64,000 bases of DNA from Novilysobacter_A longmucuonensis (GTDB lineage: Bacteria; Pseudomonadota; Gammaproteobacteria; Xanthomonadales; Xanthomonadaceae), in assembly GCF_046600735.1 (NCBI RefSeq), contig NZ_JBJMAW010000001.1:62001-126000 (forward strand), written 5' to 3'. Position numbers and translations under genes: made by a program. Positions 1 to 8,197 of this stretch are shown here, in pieces (position 1 is the first letter of the stretch; the number at the start of each line of letters is the position of its first letter). The notes beneath the pieces were generated by a model, which was given only the letters and a program-made list of their open reading frames with translations, was not told where the DNA came from and did not search any database.

Positions 1-7
1 TGCAGTG

Positions 8-53
8 CTTCTGGCTCCCTCCTTTGGAAAAGGAGGGCTGGGGAGGATTTGCT
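8..53. repeat. Palindromic intergenic repeat, family L, copy 1
   Basis: The stretch has CTCCCTCC facing GGAGGG around a short AT-rich centre and then GGGGAGGATTTGCTCC. The same words in the opposite orientation flank an insertion at 8719-8833. It ends just before xerC and covers an upstream TTG that could otherwise be read as the xerC start. Confidence 0.7.
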
Positions 54-75
54 CCACCGACTCTCGGGTGGCGCG

Positions 76-957
76 GTGACTGCACAAGCGATCGAGGACT
101 TCCTCGCCCATCTCGCGGTCGAGCGGCGCGTGTCCGCGCACACCCTGGACGCCTATCGCCGCGACCTGTCGTCGCTCAATCAATGGGCGCAGGCGCAAGG
201 CAGCGAGATCAGCAATCTGCAGGGCGAACAGTTGCGCGCGTTCATCGCCGCCGAGCATCGCCGCGGCCTGTCGCCCAAGAGCCTGCAGCGGCGCCTGTCG
301 GCCTGTCGCAGCTTCTACGGCTGGCAGCTCAGGCACGGCCGTATCGACGTGAACCCAACCACCGGCATTCGCGCGCCCAAGGCGCCACGCAAACTGCCGC
401 AGGTGCTCGACCCGGATGAGGCCAAGGTGCTGGTGGAGGTGCCGACCGATGCGCCGCTGGGGCTGCGGGACCGGGCTTTGCTGGAGCTGTTCTATTCCTC
501 GGGCCTGCGCCTGAGCGAGTTGTGCTCGCTGCACTGGCGCGAGCTCGACCTCGGTGATGGGCTGGTGAGGGTGCTCGGCAAGGGCGGCAAGCAGCGCAGC
601 GTGCCGCTGGGTTCGCATGCGCGCCACGCGCTGTCGAACTGGCACGCATCGACCGGCGCTGGCAACGACGCGCCGGTATTTCCCGGCCGCGGCGTTGGTC
701 CGATCACGCCACGCGCGGTGCAGTTGCGCATCCGCCTCCTGGCGCAGCGCCAGGGCCTGTTCAAACGCGTGCACCCGCACCTGCTGCGGCACTCCTTCGC
801 CAGCCACATCCTGGAATCCTCAGGCGACCTGCGCGGCGTGCAGGAGCTGCTCGGCCATGCCGACATCGCCACCACCCAGATCTATACCCACCTGGATTTC
901 CAGCACCTGGCCAAGGTCTACGACGCCGCCCATCCGCGCGCGAAACGCAAGCGCTGA
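76..957 (+). CDS. xerC: Tyrosine recombinase XerC
   Basis: Site-specific tyrosine recombinase that with XerD resolves chromosome dimers at dif during division. The N-terminal SAM-like DNA-binding domain (about residues 1-85) is followed by the catalytic domain with the expected residues: Arg in SGLRLSEL, Lys in GKGGKQR, the His-x-x-Arg of HPHLLRHS, His in LGHADI and the nucleophile Tyr in TTQIYTHL. I chose GTG 76 (VTAQAIEDF) because family proteins start near here. An in-frame TTG at 49 lies inside a repeat and only one or two bases after a GGGAGGA. The gene precedes hslVU, as is usual in xanthomonads. It is a housekeeping recombinase and not a mobile-element integrase. Function is confident; the start is less so. 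Confidence 0.95.
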   Translation: MTAQAIEDFLAHLAVERRVSAHTLDAYRRDLSSLNQWAQAQGSEISNLQGEQLRAFIAAEHRRGLSPKSLQRRLSACRSFYGWQLRHGRIDVNPTTGIRAPKAPRKLPQVLDPDEAKVLVEVPTDAPLGLRDRALLELFYSSGLRLSELCSLHWRELDLGDGLVRVLGKGGKQRSVPLGSHARHALSNWHASTGAGNDAPVFPGRGVGPITPRAVQLRIRLLAQRQGLFKRVHPHLLRHSFASHILESSGDLRGVQELLGHADIATTQIYTHLDFQHLAKVYDAAHPRAKRKR

Positions 958-959
958 AG

Positions 960-1112
960 CTCGGGACCGGGGACCCGGGCACAGCGAAGAGCGTTCCGCA
1001 AAGGGCGCAAAACACGCAAAGTTGTGCATTGCAGTTGCTCTTCGCTGCGCCTTTCCCGGACACGGCTCCTGATTTCTCGGGTCCCCGGTCCCGGGTCTCG
1101 GCTCCTGCGCCG
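960..1112. repeat. Compound intergenic repeat (families E and J)
   Basis: Arms of the type GGGACCGGGGACCC at 963-978 face GGGTCCCCGGTCCC near 1078-1092, making a long inverted repeat (family E). Between them is an AGAGCGTTCCGCAAAGG-type segment (family J), which recurs in inverse orientation at 63380-63418. The family E arms recur inside the mreC coding region at 12292-12426. Confidence 0.65.
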
Positions 1113-1179
1113 CCCCGAGTCCCGCCCTTGCGTCGCCAGTCCCGAATCCCCATCCAGGGGGTTCGACCCCGGAGGCCGC

Positions 1180-1731
1180 ATGGACCCCAGCCACAACCCG
1201 ACCCGCTTTCACGCCACCACGATCGTCTCGGTGCGTCGCGGCGAGCACGTCGCCGTCGCTGGCGACGGCCAGGTCACGCTTGGCAACACGGTGATGAAGG
1301 GCAACGCGCGCAAGGTGCGCCGGCTCGGCCGCGACAACCAGGTACTGGCCGGGTTTGCCGGCGCCGCGGCCGACGCGTTCACGCTGTTCGAGTTGTTCGA
1401 GGCCAAGCTCGAGAAGCACGGGCAGTTGCAGCGCGCCGCGGTCGAGATGGCCAAGGATTGGCGCACCGAACGCCGGTTCGGCAAGCTTGAGGCGCTGCTT
1501 GCGGTGGCCGACAAGGAGACCTCGCTGATCATCAGCGGCACCGGCGATGTGATCGAGCCCGAGGACGGAATCATCGCGATCGGTTCGGGCGGCATGTACG
1601 CCCTGTCGGCCGCGCGCGCACTGATGGCGCACACCCAGCTGGACGCCCGCACCATCGCCAGTGAGGCGATCGGTATCGCCGGGGACGTGTGCATCTACAC
1701 CAATCGCAACGTGGTGGTCGAGGAACTCTGA
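1180..1731 (+). CDS. hslV: ATP-dependent protease peptidase subunit HslV (ClpQ)
   Basis: Proteasome-like threonine peptidase that forms the HslVU complex with HslU and degrades misfolded and regulatory proteins in the cytoplasm. The protein is 183 aa. The mature N-terminus expected for the family, TTIVSVRRG, begins at residue 13, so the nucleophile is Thr13 behind a 12-residue leader (MDPSHNPTRFHA). No start codon lies between the ATG at 1180 and the Thr codon, so the leader must be removed for activity. A GGAGG-type ribosome site precedes the ATG. Other conserved stretches are AGDGQVTLG, MKGNARKVRRL and the Gly-rich GSGGMYALSAARAL. hslU follows after a 153-bp repeat-filled spacer. Confidence 0.96.
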   Translation: MDPSHNPTRFHATTIVSVRRGEHVAVAGDGQVTLGNTVMKGNARKVRRLGRDNQVLAGFAGAAADAFTLFELFEAKLEKHGQLQRAAVEMAKDWRTERRFGKLEALLAVADKETSLIISGTGDVIEPEDGIIAIGSGGMYALSAARALMAHTQLDARTIASEAIGIAGDVCIYTNRNVVVEEL

Positions 1732-1738
1732 TTTTCGC

Positions 1739-1868
1739 CCCCCTCTCCCGCCTGCGGGAGAGGGTTGGGTGAGCGCGCGCGAATCGGCGGTTGCGCCGTT
1801 ACTGCCGAGGCGCTTGCCCTCATCCGCCCTTCGGGCACCTTCTCCCGCACGCGCGAGAAGGGGACGAC
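1739..1868. repeat. Palindromic intergenic repeat, family B, copy 1
   Basis: The stretch contains CTCTCCCGCCTGCGGGAGAG and, further right, TTGCCCTCATCCGCCCTTCG followed by a CTTCTCCCG/CGAGAAG hairpin. It fills the gap between hslV and hslU. The same word order appears in the opposite orientation at 21394-21500 between lipB and lipA. Confidence 0.75.
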
Positions 1869-1884
1869 AACCCTGTGGATCGAC

Positions 1885-3291
1885 ATGCCGAACCAAACCG
1901 ACAACAACAACGCCACCATGACCCCGCGCGAAATCGTGCAGGCGCTCGACCGCCACATCGTCGGCCAGCACGACGCCAAGCGCGCGGTCGCCATCGCGTT
2001 GCGCAACCGCTGGCGGCGGATGCAGCTCGAGCCCGAGCTGCGCAACGAGGTCATGCCCAAGAACATCCTGATGATCGGCCCCACCGGAGTCGGCAAGACC
2101 GAAATCGCACGGCGCCTGGCGACGCTGGCCAACGCGCCGTTCGTCAAGGTCGAGGCGACGCGCTTCACCGAAGTGGGCTACGTCGGCAAGGACGTCGAGC
2201 AGATCATCCGCGACCTCGCCGACACCGCGGTCAAGCTGTATCGCGAGCAGGCCAAGGCGCGCGTGCGCACCCAGGCCGAGGAGCGCGCCGAGGATCGCAT
2301 CCTGGATGCGCTGCTTCCCGGCCGCGAGCGGCAGCCCTCCGGCTTTGGTTTCGGTGCGACCAGCCAGACCACCACCACGGTCGACATCGGTGCCGAGCCG
2401 TCAGCGCGCGAGTCGGACACGCGGATCAAGCTGCGCCGGCAACTGCGTGCCGGCGAGCTGGACGAGCGCGAAATCGAGATCGAGACCGCGGTCAACGTCG
2501 GCGTCGACATCATGGCGCCGCCGGGCATGGAAGAGATGGGCCAGCAGCTGCGGCAGATGTTCTCGCAGGTCGCCGGCGCCAAGACCCACAAGAAGACCTT
2601 GTCGATCAAGTCCGCGCGCCCGCAACTGATCGAGGAGGAAGCCGGCCGGCTGGTCAACGAAGACGACGTGCGCGAGGCGGCGATCGAGTCGTGCGAACAG
2701 CATGGCATCGTGTTCATCGACGAGATCGACAAGGTCGCCAAGCGCGTCGAATCAGGCATTACTGGCGGCGACGTGTCGCGTGAGGGCGTGCAGCGCGACT
2801 TGCTGCCACTGGTGGAGGGCTCCACCGTCAGCACCAAGTACGGCGCGGTCAAGACCGACCACATCCTGTTCATCGCCAGCGGCGCATTCCACCTGGCCAA
2901 GCCCTCGGACCTGATTCCCGAACTGCAGGGGCGCTTCCCGATCCGGGTCGAGCTCAGCGCGTTGAGCAAGGACGACTTCGTCCGCATCCTGACCGAGCCC
3001 AAGGCTGCGCTGACGTTGCAGTACGTCGAGCTGCTCAAGACCGAGGGCGTGGACCTGAAGTTCACCGACGATGCGATCGACCGCCTTGCCGAGATCGCCG
3101 CCACCGTCAACGAGCGGCAGGAGAACATCGGCGCGCGGCGCCTGCACACGGTGCTTGAGCGCCTGCTCGACACGCTCAGCTATGAAGCCCCCGACCGCGA
3201 CGGCCATTCGGTCAGCATCGACCGCGCGTATGTCGACGAGCACCTGGGCGAGCTGGTGCAGGACCCGGATCTGAGCCGCTACATCCTCTAG
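1885..3291 (+). CDS. hslU: ATP-dependent protease ATPase subunit HslU (ClpY)
   Basis: AAA+ unfoldase that recognises substrates and feeds them to HslV. The 468-aa protein has Walker A GPTGVGKT at residues 65-72, Walker B GIVFIDEID at about 274-282, the sensor/arginine-finger region ERQENIGARRL, and the HslU C-terminal end LSRYIL that docks into HslV. The intermediate (I) domain lies between about residues 110 and 240. I chose ATG 1885 (MPNQTDNNNATMTPREI); ATG 1918 (MTPREIV) would match the E. coli N-terminus more closely and is possible. The gene is co-oriented with hslV and probably co-transcribed despite the repeat between them. Confidence 0.97.
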   Translation: MPNQTDNNNATMTPREIVQALDRHIVGQHDAKRAVAIALRNRWRRMQLEPELRNEVMPKNILMIGPTGVGKTEIARRLATLANAPFVKVEATRFTEVGYVGKDVEQIIRDLADTAVKLYREQAKARVRTQAEERAEDRILDALLPGRERQPSGFGFGATSQTTTTVDIGAEPSARESDTRIKLRRQLRAGELDEREIEIETAVNVGVDIMAPPGMEEMGQQLRQMFSQVAGAKTHKKTLSIKSARPQLIEEEAGRLVNEDDVREAAIESCEQHGIVFIDEIDKVAKRVESGITGGDVSREGVQRDLLPLVEGSTVSTKYGAVKTDHILFIASGAFHLAKPSDLIPELQGRFPIRVELSALSKDDFVRILTEPKAALTLQYVELLKTEGVDLKFTDDAIDRLAEIAATVNERQENIGARRLHTVLERLLDTLSYEAPDRDGHSVSIDRAYVDEHLGELVQDPDLSRYIL

Positions 3292-3338
3292 CGCCCGAGC
3301 CAGCGACTCTCGGGCTCAAGGCGCGCATTGCTGTCATC

Positions 3339-3402
3339 GGCTGGGCTGCCAAGCCCAGCCGCCCGGATGTCGCGAGCGCTGGGCTTGGCAGCCCAGCCTA
3401 CG
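3339..3402. repeat. Palindromic intergenic repeat, family C, copy 1
   Basis: Arms GGCTGGGCTGCCAAGCCCAG and CTGGGCTTGGCAGCCCAGCC are each self-complementary and complementary to each other. Further copies are at 55600-55624 (one arm) and 63252-63316. It lies between the convergent hslU and deaminase genes and could act as a bidirectional terminator, but there is no T-tract. Confidence 0.75.
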
Positions 3403-3423
3403 AAAATCGACCTCCGGCGTAGC

Positions 3424-3879
3424 TCAATCCTCGCCGATATCCTCGTTCCATACCTCGGGATTCGCGGCGATCCAGTCGCCGAGCATCGCGATGCATCCGG
3501 CATCGTTGAGGTCGATCACCTCGGTGCCGTTCTCGCGCAGCCAGTCGATGCCGCCGCGGAAGTTCACCGATTCGCCGACCACCACGGTGCCGATGTTGAA
3601 CTGGCGCACCAGTCCGCTGCAGTACCAGCACGGGGCAAGCGTGGTGACCATGATGGTGTCGCGGTAGCGGCGCTGGCGACCGGCTTTGCGGAACGCGTCG
3701 GTTTCGCCGTGCACCGACGGGTCGTTCTCCTGCACGCGCCGGTTGTGGCCGCAGCCGAGCAGGCGGCCGTCCTGGTGGTACAGCGCGGCACCGATCGGGA
3801 TGCCGCCCTCGCCCAGGCCCTGGCGGGCTTCGGTCACGGCGGTGGCGAGCAGGGCGCGGTAGTCGGGGGTGGCGATCAT
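3424..3879 (-). CDS. Nucleoside/cytosine deaminase, yeast Fcy1-like
   Basis: Zinc-dependent deaminase of the CDA superfamily, 151 aa. The zinc and proton-shuttle motif is HGETDA (His57, Glu59), and the second half-site is APCWYCSG (Cys84, Cys87). Several positions recall yeast cytosine deaminase Fcy1 more than bacterial tRNA adenosine deaminase TadA: GGIPIGAAL, the GHNRR turn, VVGESVNFRGG, and the C-terminus ending WNEDIGED. The likely reaction is deamination of cytosine or a related base or nucleoside, feeding pyrimidine salvage. The substrate is inferred from remembered similarity. It is divergent from ubiE and converges on hslU. Confidence 0.85.
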   Translation of the reverse strand: MIATPDYRALLATAVTEARQGLGEGGIPIGAALYHQDGRLLGCGHNRRVQENDPSVHGETDAFRKAGRQRRYRDTIMVTTLAPCWYCSGLVRQFNIGTVVVGESVNFRGGIDWLRENGTEVIDLNDAGCIAMLGDWIAANPEVWNEDIGED

Positions 3880-3930
3880 TGGGGATTCCTGCGCTGGAAC
3901 GGGACGGCTCCCGCAGCTTACGACGCTTTC

Positions 3931-4005
3931 GTAGGAGCGGCTTCAGCCGCGATCGCATGCCTGCTCGCTCCGCCGGTTTCAGATCGCGGCTGAAGCCGCT
4001 CCTAC
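3931..4005. repeat. Palindromic intergenic repeat, family A, copy 1
   Basis: Inverted pair of GTAGGAGCGGCTTCAGCCGC (left arm) and its complement (right arm, ending CTCCTAC), each arm itself a hairpin. Further copies are at 20295-20372 and 53303-53414. It lies in the shared upstream region of the divergent deaminase and ubiE genes. Confidence 0.85.
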
Positions 4006-4053
4006 AAAAAACGGGGAGCCCGGCCGGGCAGGAACCAGTGCGATAATCGGCGC

Positions 4054-4815
4054 ATGAGCGATCCCCACCAGAAACCCGGTACCACCCACTTCGGCTTCCG
4101 CAACGTGCTGGTTGCGGACAAGCAGAAACTCGTGGGGCAGGTGTTTTCCTCGGTCGCGGGCAACTACGACCTGATGAACGATCTGATGTCGCTGGGTATT
4201 CACCGGGTCTGGAAACGCTACTTCGTCTCGACCGCGCAGGTGAAGCGCGGCGATCGCGTGCTGGACCTGGCCGGCGGCACCGGCGATATCGCGCTGCTGC
4301 TGCAGGGCCGCGTCGGCGAGGCCGGCAGCGTGGTGCTCGGTGACATCAACGGCGAGATGCTGCGCACCGGGCGCGACCGCATGGTGAACCGCGGCAAGGT
4401 CGCCGGCTTCGAATACGTGCAGTGCAACGCCGAGCAACTGCCGTTCGCTGAGGCGAGCTTCGACCTGGTCACCATCGCGTTCGGCCTGCGCAACGTCACC
4501 GATAAGGACGCGGCGCTGCGCGAGATGCACCGGGTGCTCAGGGTCGGCGGGCAGGCGCGGGTGCTGGAGTTCTCCGAGGTGAAGTCCGAATGGTTCAAGC
4601 CGATCTACGACTTCCATTCGTTCAACGTCCTGCCGCGGCTCGGCAAGCTGTTCGCCAAGGATGCCGACAGCTACCGGTACCTGGCCGAGAGCATCCGCCA
4701 GCATCCGCCGCAGGATGCCCTCAGGACGATGATGGCCGAGGCGGGCTTCGCGCGCTGCGACTACCGCAACCTGTCGGGCGGGATCGTCGCGATTCATACC
4801 GGCTACAAGGTCTGA
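4054..4815 (+). CDS. ubiE: Demethylmenaquinone/ubiquinone C-methyltransferase UbiE
   Basis: SAM-dependent C-methyltransferase of ubiquinone (and menaquinone) synthesis, 253 aa. N-terminal family signature THFGFRNV and the YDLMNDLMSLGIHRVWK stretch are followed by motif I LDLAGGTGDIAL, then CNAEQLPFAEASFDLVTIAF and LRNVTDKDAALREMHRVL. The C-terminus RNLSGGIVAIHTGYK is typical of UbiE. ATG 4054 gives the expected N-terminus. The short upstream region after repeat A must carry the promoter. Confidence 0.96.
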   Translation: MSDPHQKPGTTHFGFRNVLVADKQKLVGQVFSSVAGNYDLMNDLMSLGIHRVWKRYFVSTAQVKRGDRVLDLAGGTGDIALLLQGRVGEAGSVVLGDINGEMLRTGRDRMVNRGKVAGFEYVQCNAEQLPFAEASFDLVTIAFGLRNVTDKDAALREMHRVLRVGGQARVLEFSEVKSEWFKPIYDFHSFNVLPRLGKLFAKDADSYRYLAESIRQHPPQDALRTMMAEAGFARCDYRNLSGGIVAIHTGYKV

Positions 4816-4935
4816 GCGGGCGCGGCGCGCCGGCAGCGGCTCGCCGTTGGCTGGAGTGCGGCGGGACCGGGCACTTCGCGCCGGCCCGGCCACGGCGCTA
4901 GACTCGACGGCTCACCCGATACCGTGGGCCTGCCA

Positions 4936-6891
4936 ATGCGTTTGCAACTCCTGATGACCCGTCTGCTGACGATATGTTTCGCCGCCACGCTCGCGGCCGG
5001 CTGCTCGCGCGATGCCGCGCCGCCGGCCGACGGCAGCGCCGGCGCCCCCGCCGCGACCGACCAGGCCGAGATGACCACCGCCGCCGAGCACGACGAGTAC
5101 TCCTACGCCGAGCCCGACAAGGTCCGCACCGAGGACCTGGCGTTGCAGCTCGACGTCGACTTCGACAATCGCCAGCTCACTGGCACAGCGACCTATACGC
5201 TGGACTGGCTCGACGAGGACGCGACCCAACTGGTGCTCGACACCCGCGACCTGAGCATCGAGAAGGTCGTCGGCGAGCGCAGCGATGGCCGCTGGGAGGA
5301 CCTGGAGTACGAGTTGGCCGACGCCGACGAGAACCTCGGCAGCAAGCTCACGATCGAGGCGCCGCAGCGCAGCTCGCGCATCCGCGTGACCTACGCGACC
5401 TCGCCGGACGCCTCGGGCCTGCAGTGGCTGACCCCGGCGATGACCGAGGGCGGCGAAACGCCGTTCATGTTCAGCCAGTCGCAGCAGATCCATGCGCGCT
5501 CCTGGGTGCCGGTGCAGGACACCACCCGGGTGCGTTTCACCTACACCGCCAACGTGACCGCGCCCGACGACGTGATGGTGCTGATGAGTGCCGACAACGA
5601 TCCGGACGCGGCGCGAGACGGCACCTATAGCTTCGAGATGCCGCAGCCGATCCCGTCCTACCTGCTGGCGATCGCGGCGGGCGATCTGGTGTTCGAGCCG
5701 ATCTCCGAGCGCGCCGGGGTGTGGGCTGAGCCGGCCGCGGTCGAGGCCGCGGTGGCCGAGTTCGCCGACACCGAAAAGATGATCCAGGTCACCGAGGAGT
5801 TGTACGGCCCGTACCGCTGGGGCCGCTACGACCTGCTGATCCTGCCGCCGTCGTTCCCGTACGGCGGCATGGAGAACCCGCGGCTGAGCTTCATCACCCC
5901 GACGGTGATCGTCGGCGACCAGTCGCTGGTCGCTCTGATCGCGCACGAGCTTGCGCACAGCTGGTCGGGCAACCTGGTCACGTTCTCGACCTCCAATGAC
6001 GCCTGGCTCAACGAGGGCATCACCAGCTACGTCGAAAACCGGATCGTGGAAGAGCTCTACGGCAAGGCGCGCGCCGACATGGAGAACGTGATCGGCCGCA
6101 ACGAGCTGGCGGTGGAGTTCGAGGAGATCGACCCGAGCCTGCAGCGGCTCGCGCTGAAGCCGGGAACCCTGGACGACCCCGATGGGTCCTCCAGCGCCAC
6201 GGTCTACACCAAGGGCGCGTGGTTCATGCAGTTCCTGGAGCAGCGCTTCGGCCGCGAGACCTTCGATGCCTTCCTGCGCGGCTACTTCGACCACTTCGCG
6301 TTCCAGAGCATCCCGACCACCAAGTTCATCGAGTACACCAAGGCCCACCTGCTGGAGCCGAACCCGGGCATCGTCAGCGCGGCCGAGCTCGAGGAGTGGA
6401 TCTACGAGCCTGGCATTCCCGACAACGCGCCGCAGACCGATTCGCCGCGCTTCAACGCGGTCGATACCGCGCGCGCCGCGTGGCTCGACGACGGCACCGT
6501 GCCGGCGCAGTCGCTGACCTCCGAATGGACCACGCAGGAGTGGGTGCATTTTCTCGAAGGCATGCCGGAGACGCTGAGCATCGAGCAACTGGATGCGCTG
6601 GATGACGCCTACGGGTTCACCGGCACGCCCAACGGCGAGCTGGCGCAGCGCTGGTATCCGCTGGCGGTACGCAGCGGTTACACCCAGGCCAACGATGCGA
6701 TCGCCGAGTTCCTGGTGGACATCGGCCGGCGCAAGTTGATCATGCCGACCTATGCGGCGCTGGTGCAGACGCCCGAAGGCCTGCAGCTGGCCGAGGAGAC
6801 CTTCGCCGAGGCGCGGCCGGGTTACCACCCGATCACCACCGGCTCGGTCGAGGCGGTCATCGCCGAGGCCAAGCAGGCGCCGGCGCAGTAG
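4936..6891 (+). CDS. M1 family metallopeptidase, LTA4-hydrolase-like lipoprotein
   Basis: Zinc aminopeptidase of family M1. The N-terminus MRLQLLMTRLLTICFAATL ending in the lipobox LAAGC indicates a lipoprotein acting in the periplasm. The exopeptidase signature GGMENPR is followed by HELAHSW (zinc ligands His337 and His341, catalytic Glu338) and NEGITSY (Glu360, the third ligand, 19 residues after the second His). The C-terminal part has the helical domain of leukotriene-A4-hydrolase-type enzymes. ATG 4936 gives the best signal peptide; GTG 4924 and ATG 4954 are alternatives. The likely role is digestion of short peptides. It stands alone with repeats downstream. Confidence 0.9.
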   Translation: MRLQLLMTRLLTICFAATLAAGCSRDAAPPADGSAGAPAATDQAEMTTAAEHDEYSYAEPDKVRTEDLALQLDVDFDNRQLTGTATYTLDWLDEDATQLVLDTRDLSIEKVVGERSDGRWEDLEYELADADENLGSKLTIEAPQRSSRIRVTYATSPDASGLQWLTPAMTEGGETPFMFSQSQQIHARSWVPVQDTTRVRFTYTANVTAPDDVMVLMSADNDPDAARDGTYSFEMPQPIPSYLLAIAAGDLVFEPISERAGVWAEPAAVEAAVAEFADTEKMIQVTEELYGPYRWGRYDLLILPPSFPYGGMENPRLSFITPTVIVGDQSLVALIAHELAHSWSGNLVTFSTSNDAWLNEGITSYVENRIVEELYGKARADMENVIGRNELAVEFEEIDPSLQRLALKPGTLDDPDGSSSATVYTKGAWFMQFLEQRFGRETFDAFLRGYFDHFAFQSIPTTKFIEYTKAHLLEPNPGIVSAAELEEWIYEPGIPDNAPQTDSPRFNAVDTARAAWLDDGTVPAQSLTSEWTTQEWVHFLEGMPETLSIEQLDALDDAYGFTGTPNGELAQRWYPLAVRSGYTQANDAIAEFLVDIGRRKLIMPTYAALVQTPEGLQLAEETFAEARPGYHPITTGSVEAVIAEAKQAPAQ

Positions 6892-6895
6892 CAAG

Positions 6896-7015
6896 CCCTG
6901 TCGCCGCCCCCGCGAAAGCGGGGTCGGCGTCTCAGGCGTGGTGGCCGGATCGGCTGATATGCGGCCTCGCTTCGAAGTCACTGGATCCCGGCCTCCGTGG
7001 CGATGACGAGCCAAG
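6896..7015. repeat. Degenerate intergenic repeat, family I
   Basis: Contains a CCCCGCGAAAGCGGGG hairpin and the words CACTGGATCCCGGCC and GGCGATGACG, which resemble the common proteobacterial repeat read as GTCATTCCCGCGAAAGCGGG. A second degenerate copy lies at 29714-29805. Confidence 0.5.
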
Positions 7016-7103
7016 GCACAACGGCCATGTGGATTTTCGCGAAGTGCTGCGTCGCTGGAATGACGGTGGTGCATGCGACACATCCGATACGAGGAGATAC
7101 ACG

Positions 7104-7823
7104 ATGAACCCGAAGTTGCCGCTACTGCTCGCCGCCACGCTGCTCGCGGTGGCCTGCCAACCCAAACCCGATCCGGAGGCGCAACGCGCCGCGCGCGAAG
7201 CAGCGCGGGAGCAGGCGGCTGAGGTCATGGCCGCACAGTTCGACGCCGCCATCGATGCGCAGAACTGGCAGCTCGCCCGCGCGCACGGCGACGTGCTGAT
7301 CGCCGAGTACCCGGGCAGCGAAGCGGCCGAGCGCATCCAGGCCCAGCACGCCGACGTCAAGGCCAAGGCCGAAGCTGCCAGCGAGGCACGCCGCACCGCG
7401 GCCTTGTGGACCTACCAGAGCCAGCCGGTCGATGGCGGCGAGCAGTTGTCGGCGGCCATTCATGCGAAGGACCGGGTCGACGTCGACGGCAGTGGTCCGC
7501 AGCCGGTGCGGCTGATCTTCCGCGATCATCCCGACTGGGGCCGCAGCAGCTACCTGGTGCTGCAGGCGGGCGACTTCGACTGCTACGGCGGCTGCAAGGT
7601 GCAGGTCACGGTTGACGATTCGGAACCACGCGCGATGGACGCCAGCCGTCCCGACACCGACGAGGCGATCGCCATGTTCATCGAGGACGAGCGCGCACTG
7701 TGGAACCTCGCCAAGGACGCCGACGAGATCGCAATCGAGTTTCCGGTCAAGGTCGGCGGCACGCGCACGGTGGTGTACGAGGTGGCCGGCCTGGACAGCA
7801 ACAGGCTACCGGCCTGGAACTAG
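7104..7823 (+). CDS. Hypothetical lipoprotein with coiled-coil N-terminal half
   Basis: I do not recognise this 239-aa protein. It has a signal peptide MNPKLPLLLAATLLAVAC with the lipobox Cys at residue 18, so it is probably a periplasmic lipoprotein. Residues 25-100 are Ala/Glu/Arg-rich and likely helical, with a stretch (NWQLARAHGDVLIAEYPGS) resembling one TPR helix pair. The C-terminal part is a beta-rich region around DFDCYGGCKVQVTVDD with two Cys. The ATG has a strong GAGGAG ribosome site. Function is unknown; a cell-envelope role is the only inference from the lipobox. Confidence 0.8.
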   Translation: MNPKLPLLLAATLLAVACQPKPDPEAQRAAREAAREQAAEVMAAQFDAAIDAQNWQLARAHGDVLIAEYPGSEAAERIQAQHADVKAKAEAASEARRTAALWTYQSQPVDGGEQLSAAIHAKDRVDVDGSGPQPVRLIFRDHPDWGRSSYLVLQAGDFDCYGGCKVQVTVDDSEPRAMDASRPDTDEAIAMFIEDERALWNLAKDADEIAIEFPVKVGGTRTVVYEVAGLDSNRLPAWN

Positions 7824-7861
7824 CTCGCAGCCGCGGCACGGTGTGCCGGATGGCGAAATAT

Positions 7862-7990
7862 TTTCAACGCGGATCAACGCGGATAGAAGCAAACAATTGA
7901 GCATGGCCACGTAGCGGGCCAGTTACTGACCGATTTTTTTTACGTAACTTCTTTGCTTGATCCGTGACCATCCGCGTTGATCCGCGTCAA
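7862..7990. repeat. Inverted repeat, family H, in a 374-bp gap
   Basis: The left arm CAACGCGGATCAACGCGGAT and right arm ATCCGCGTTGATCCGCG face each other about 80 bp apart, with AT-richer sequence between. Apart from this I see nothing gene-like in 7824-8197; the last 200 bases would hold the ybaK promoter. Confidence 0.65.
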
Positions 7991-8197
7991 ACACTTCTGC
8001 CTTTCCGCACATCGCGCCTGAATGCCACAGGCTGCGGCGGCATCACGCCGCCGCGATGGGCGCGCGGCGTACGATCGGAATGACGGCGTCGGCGTGCTTC
8101 GCGGACGCCACGCTGACGCAACGCCGGAGGCACGCGCCAGTCCACCCCGGCAGCGGCGTCGGATCGGAACCGCCGGCACGCTGCAGCGGAGGCGACC

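Noticed and set aside
49..75. TTG 49 as the xerC start
   Set aside because: It lies inside a repeat and only one or two bases after the GGGAGGA. The homologous N-terminus begins at about GTG 76.
76..957. xerC as an integrase of a mobile element
   Set aside because: It has the length and motifs of chromosomal XerC, is next to hslVU, and there is no attachment site or cargo.
3931..4005. CRISPR array from the repeated GTAGGAGCGGC arms
   Set aside because: There are only single inverted pairs scattered over the window, no regular spacers and no cas genes.
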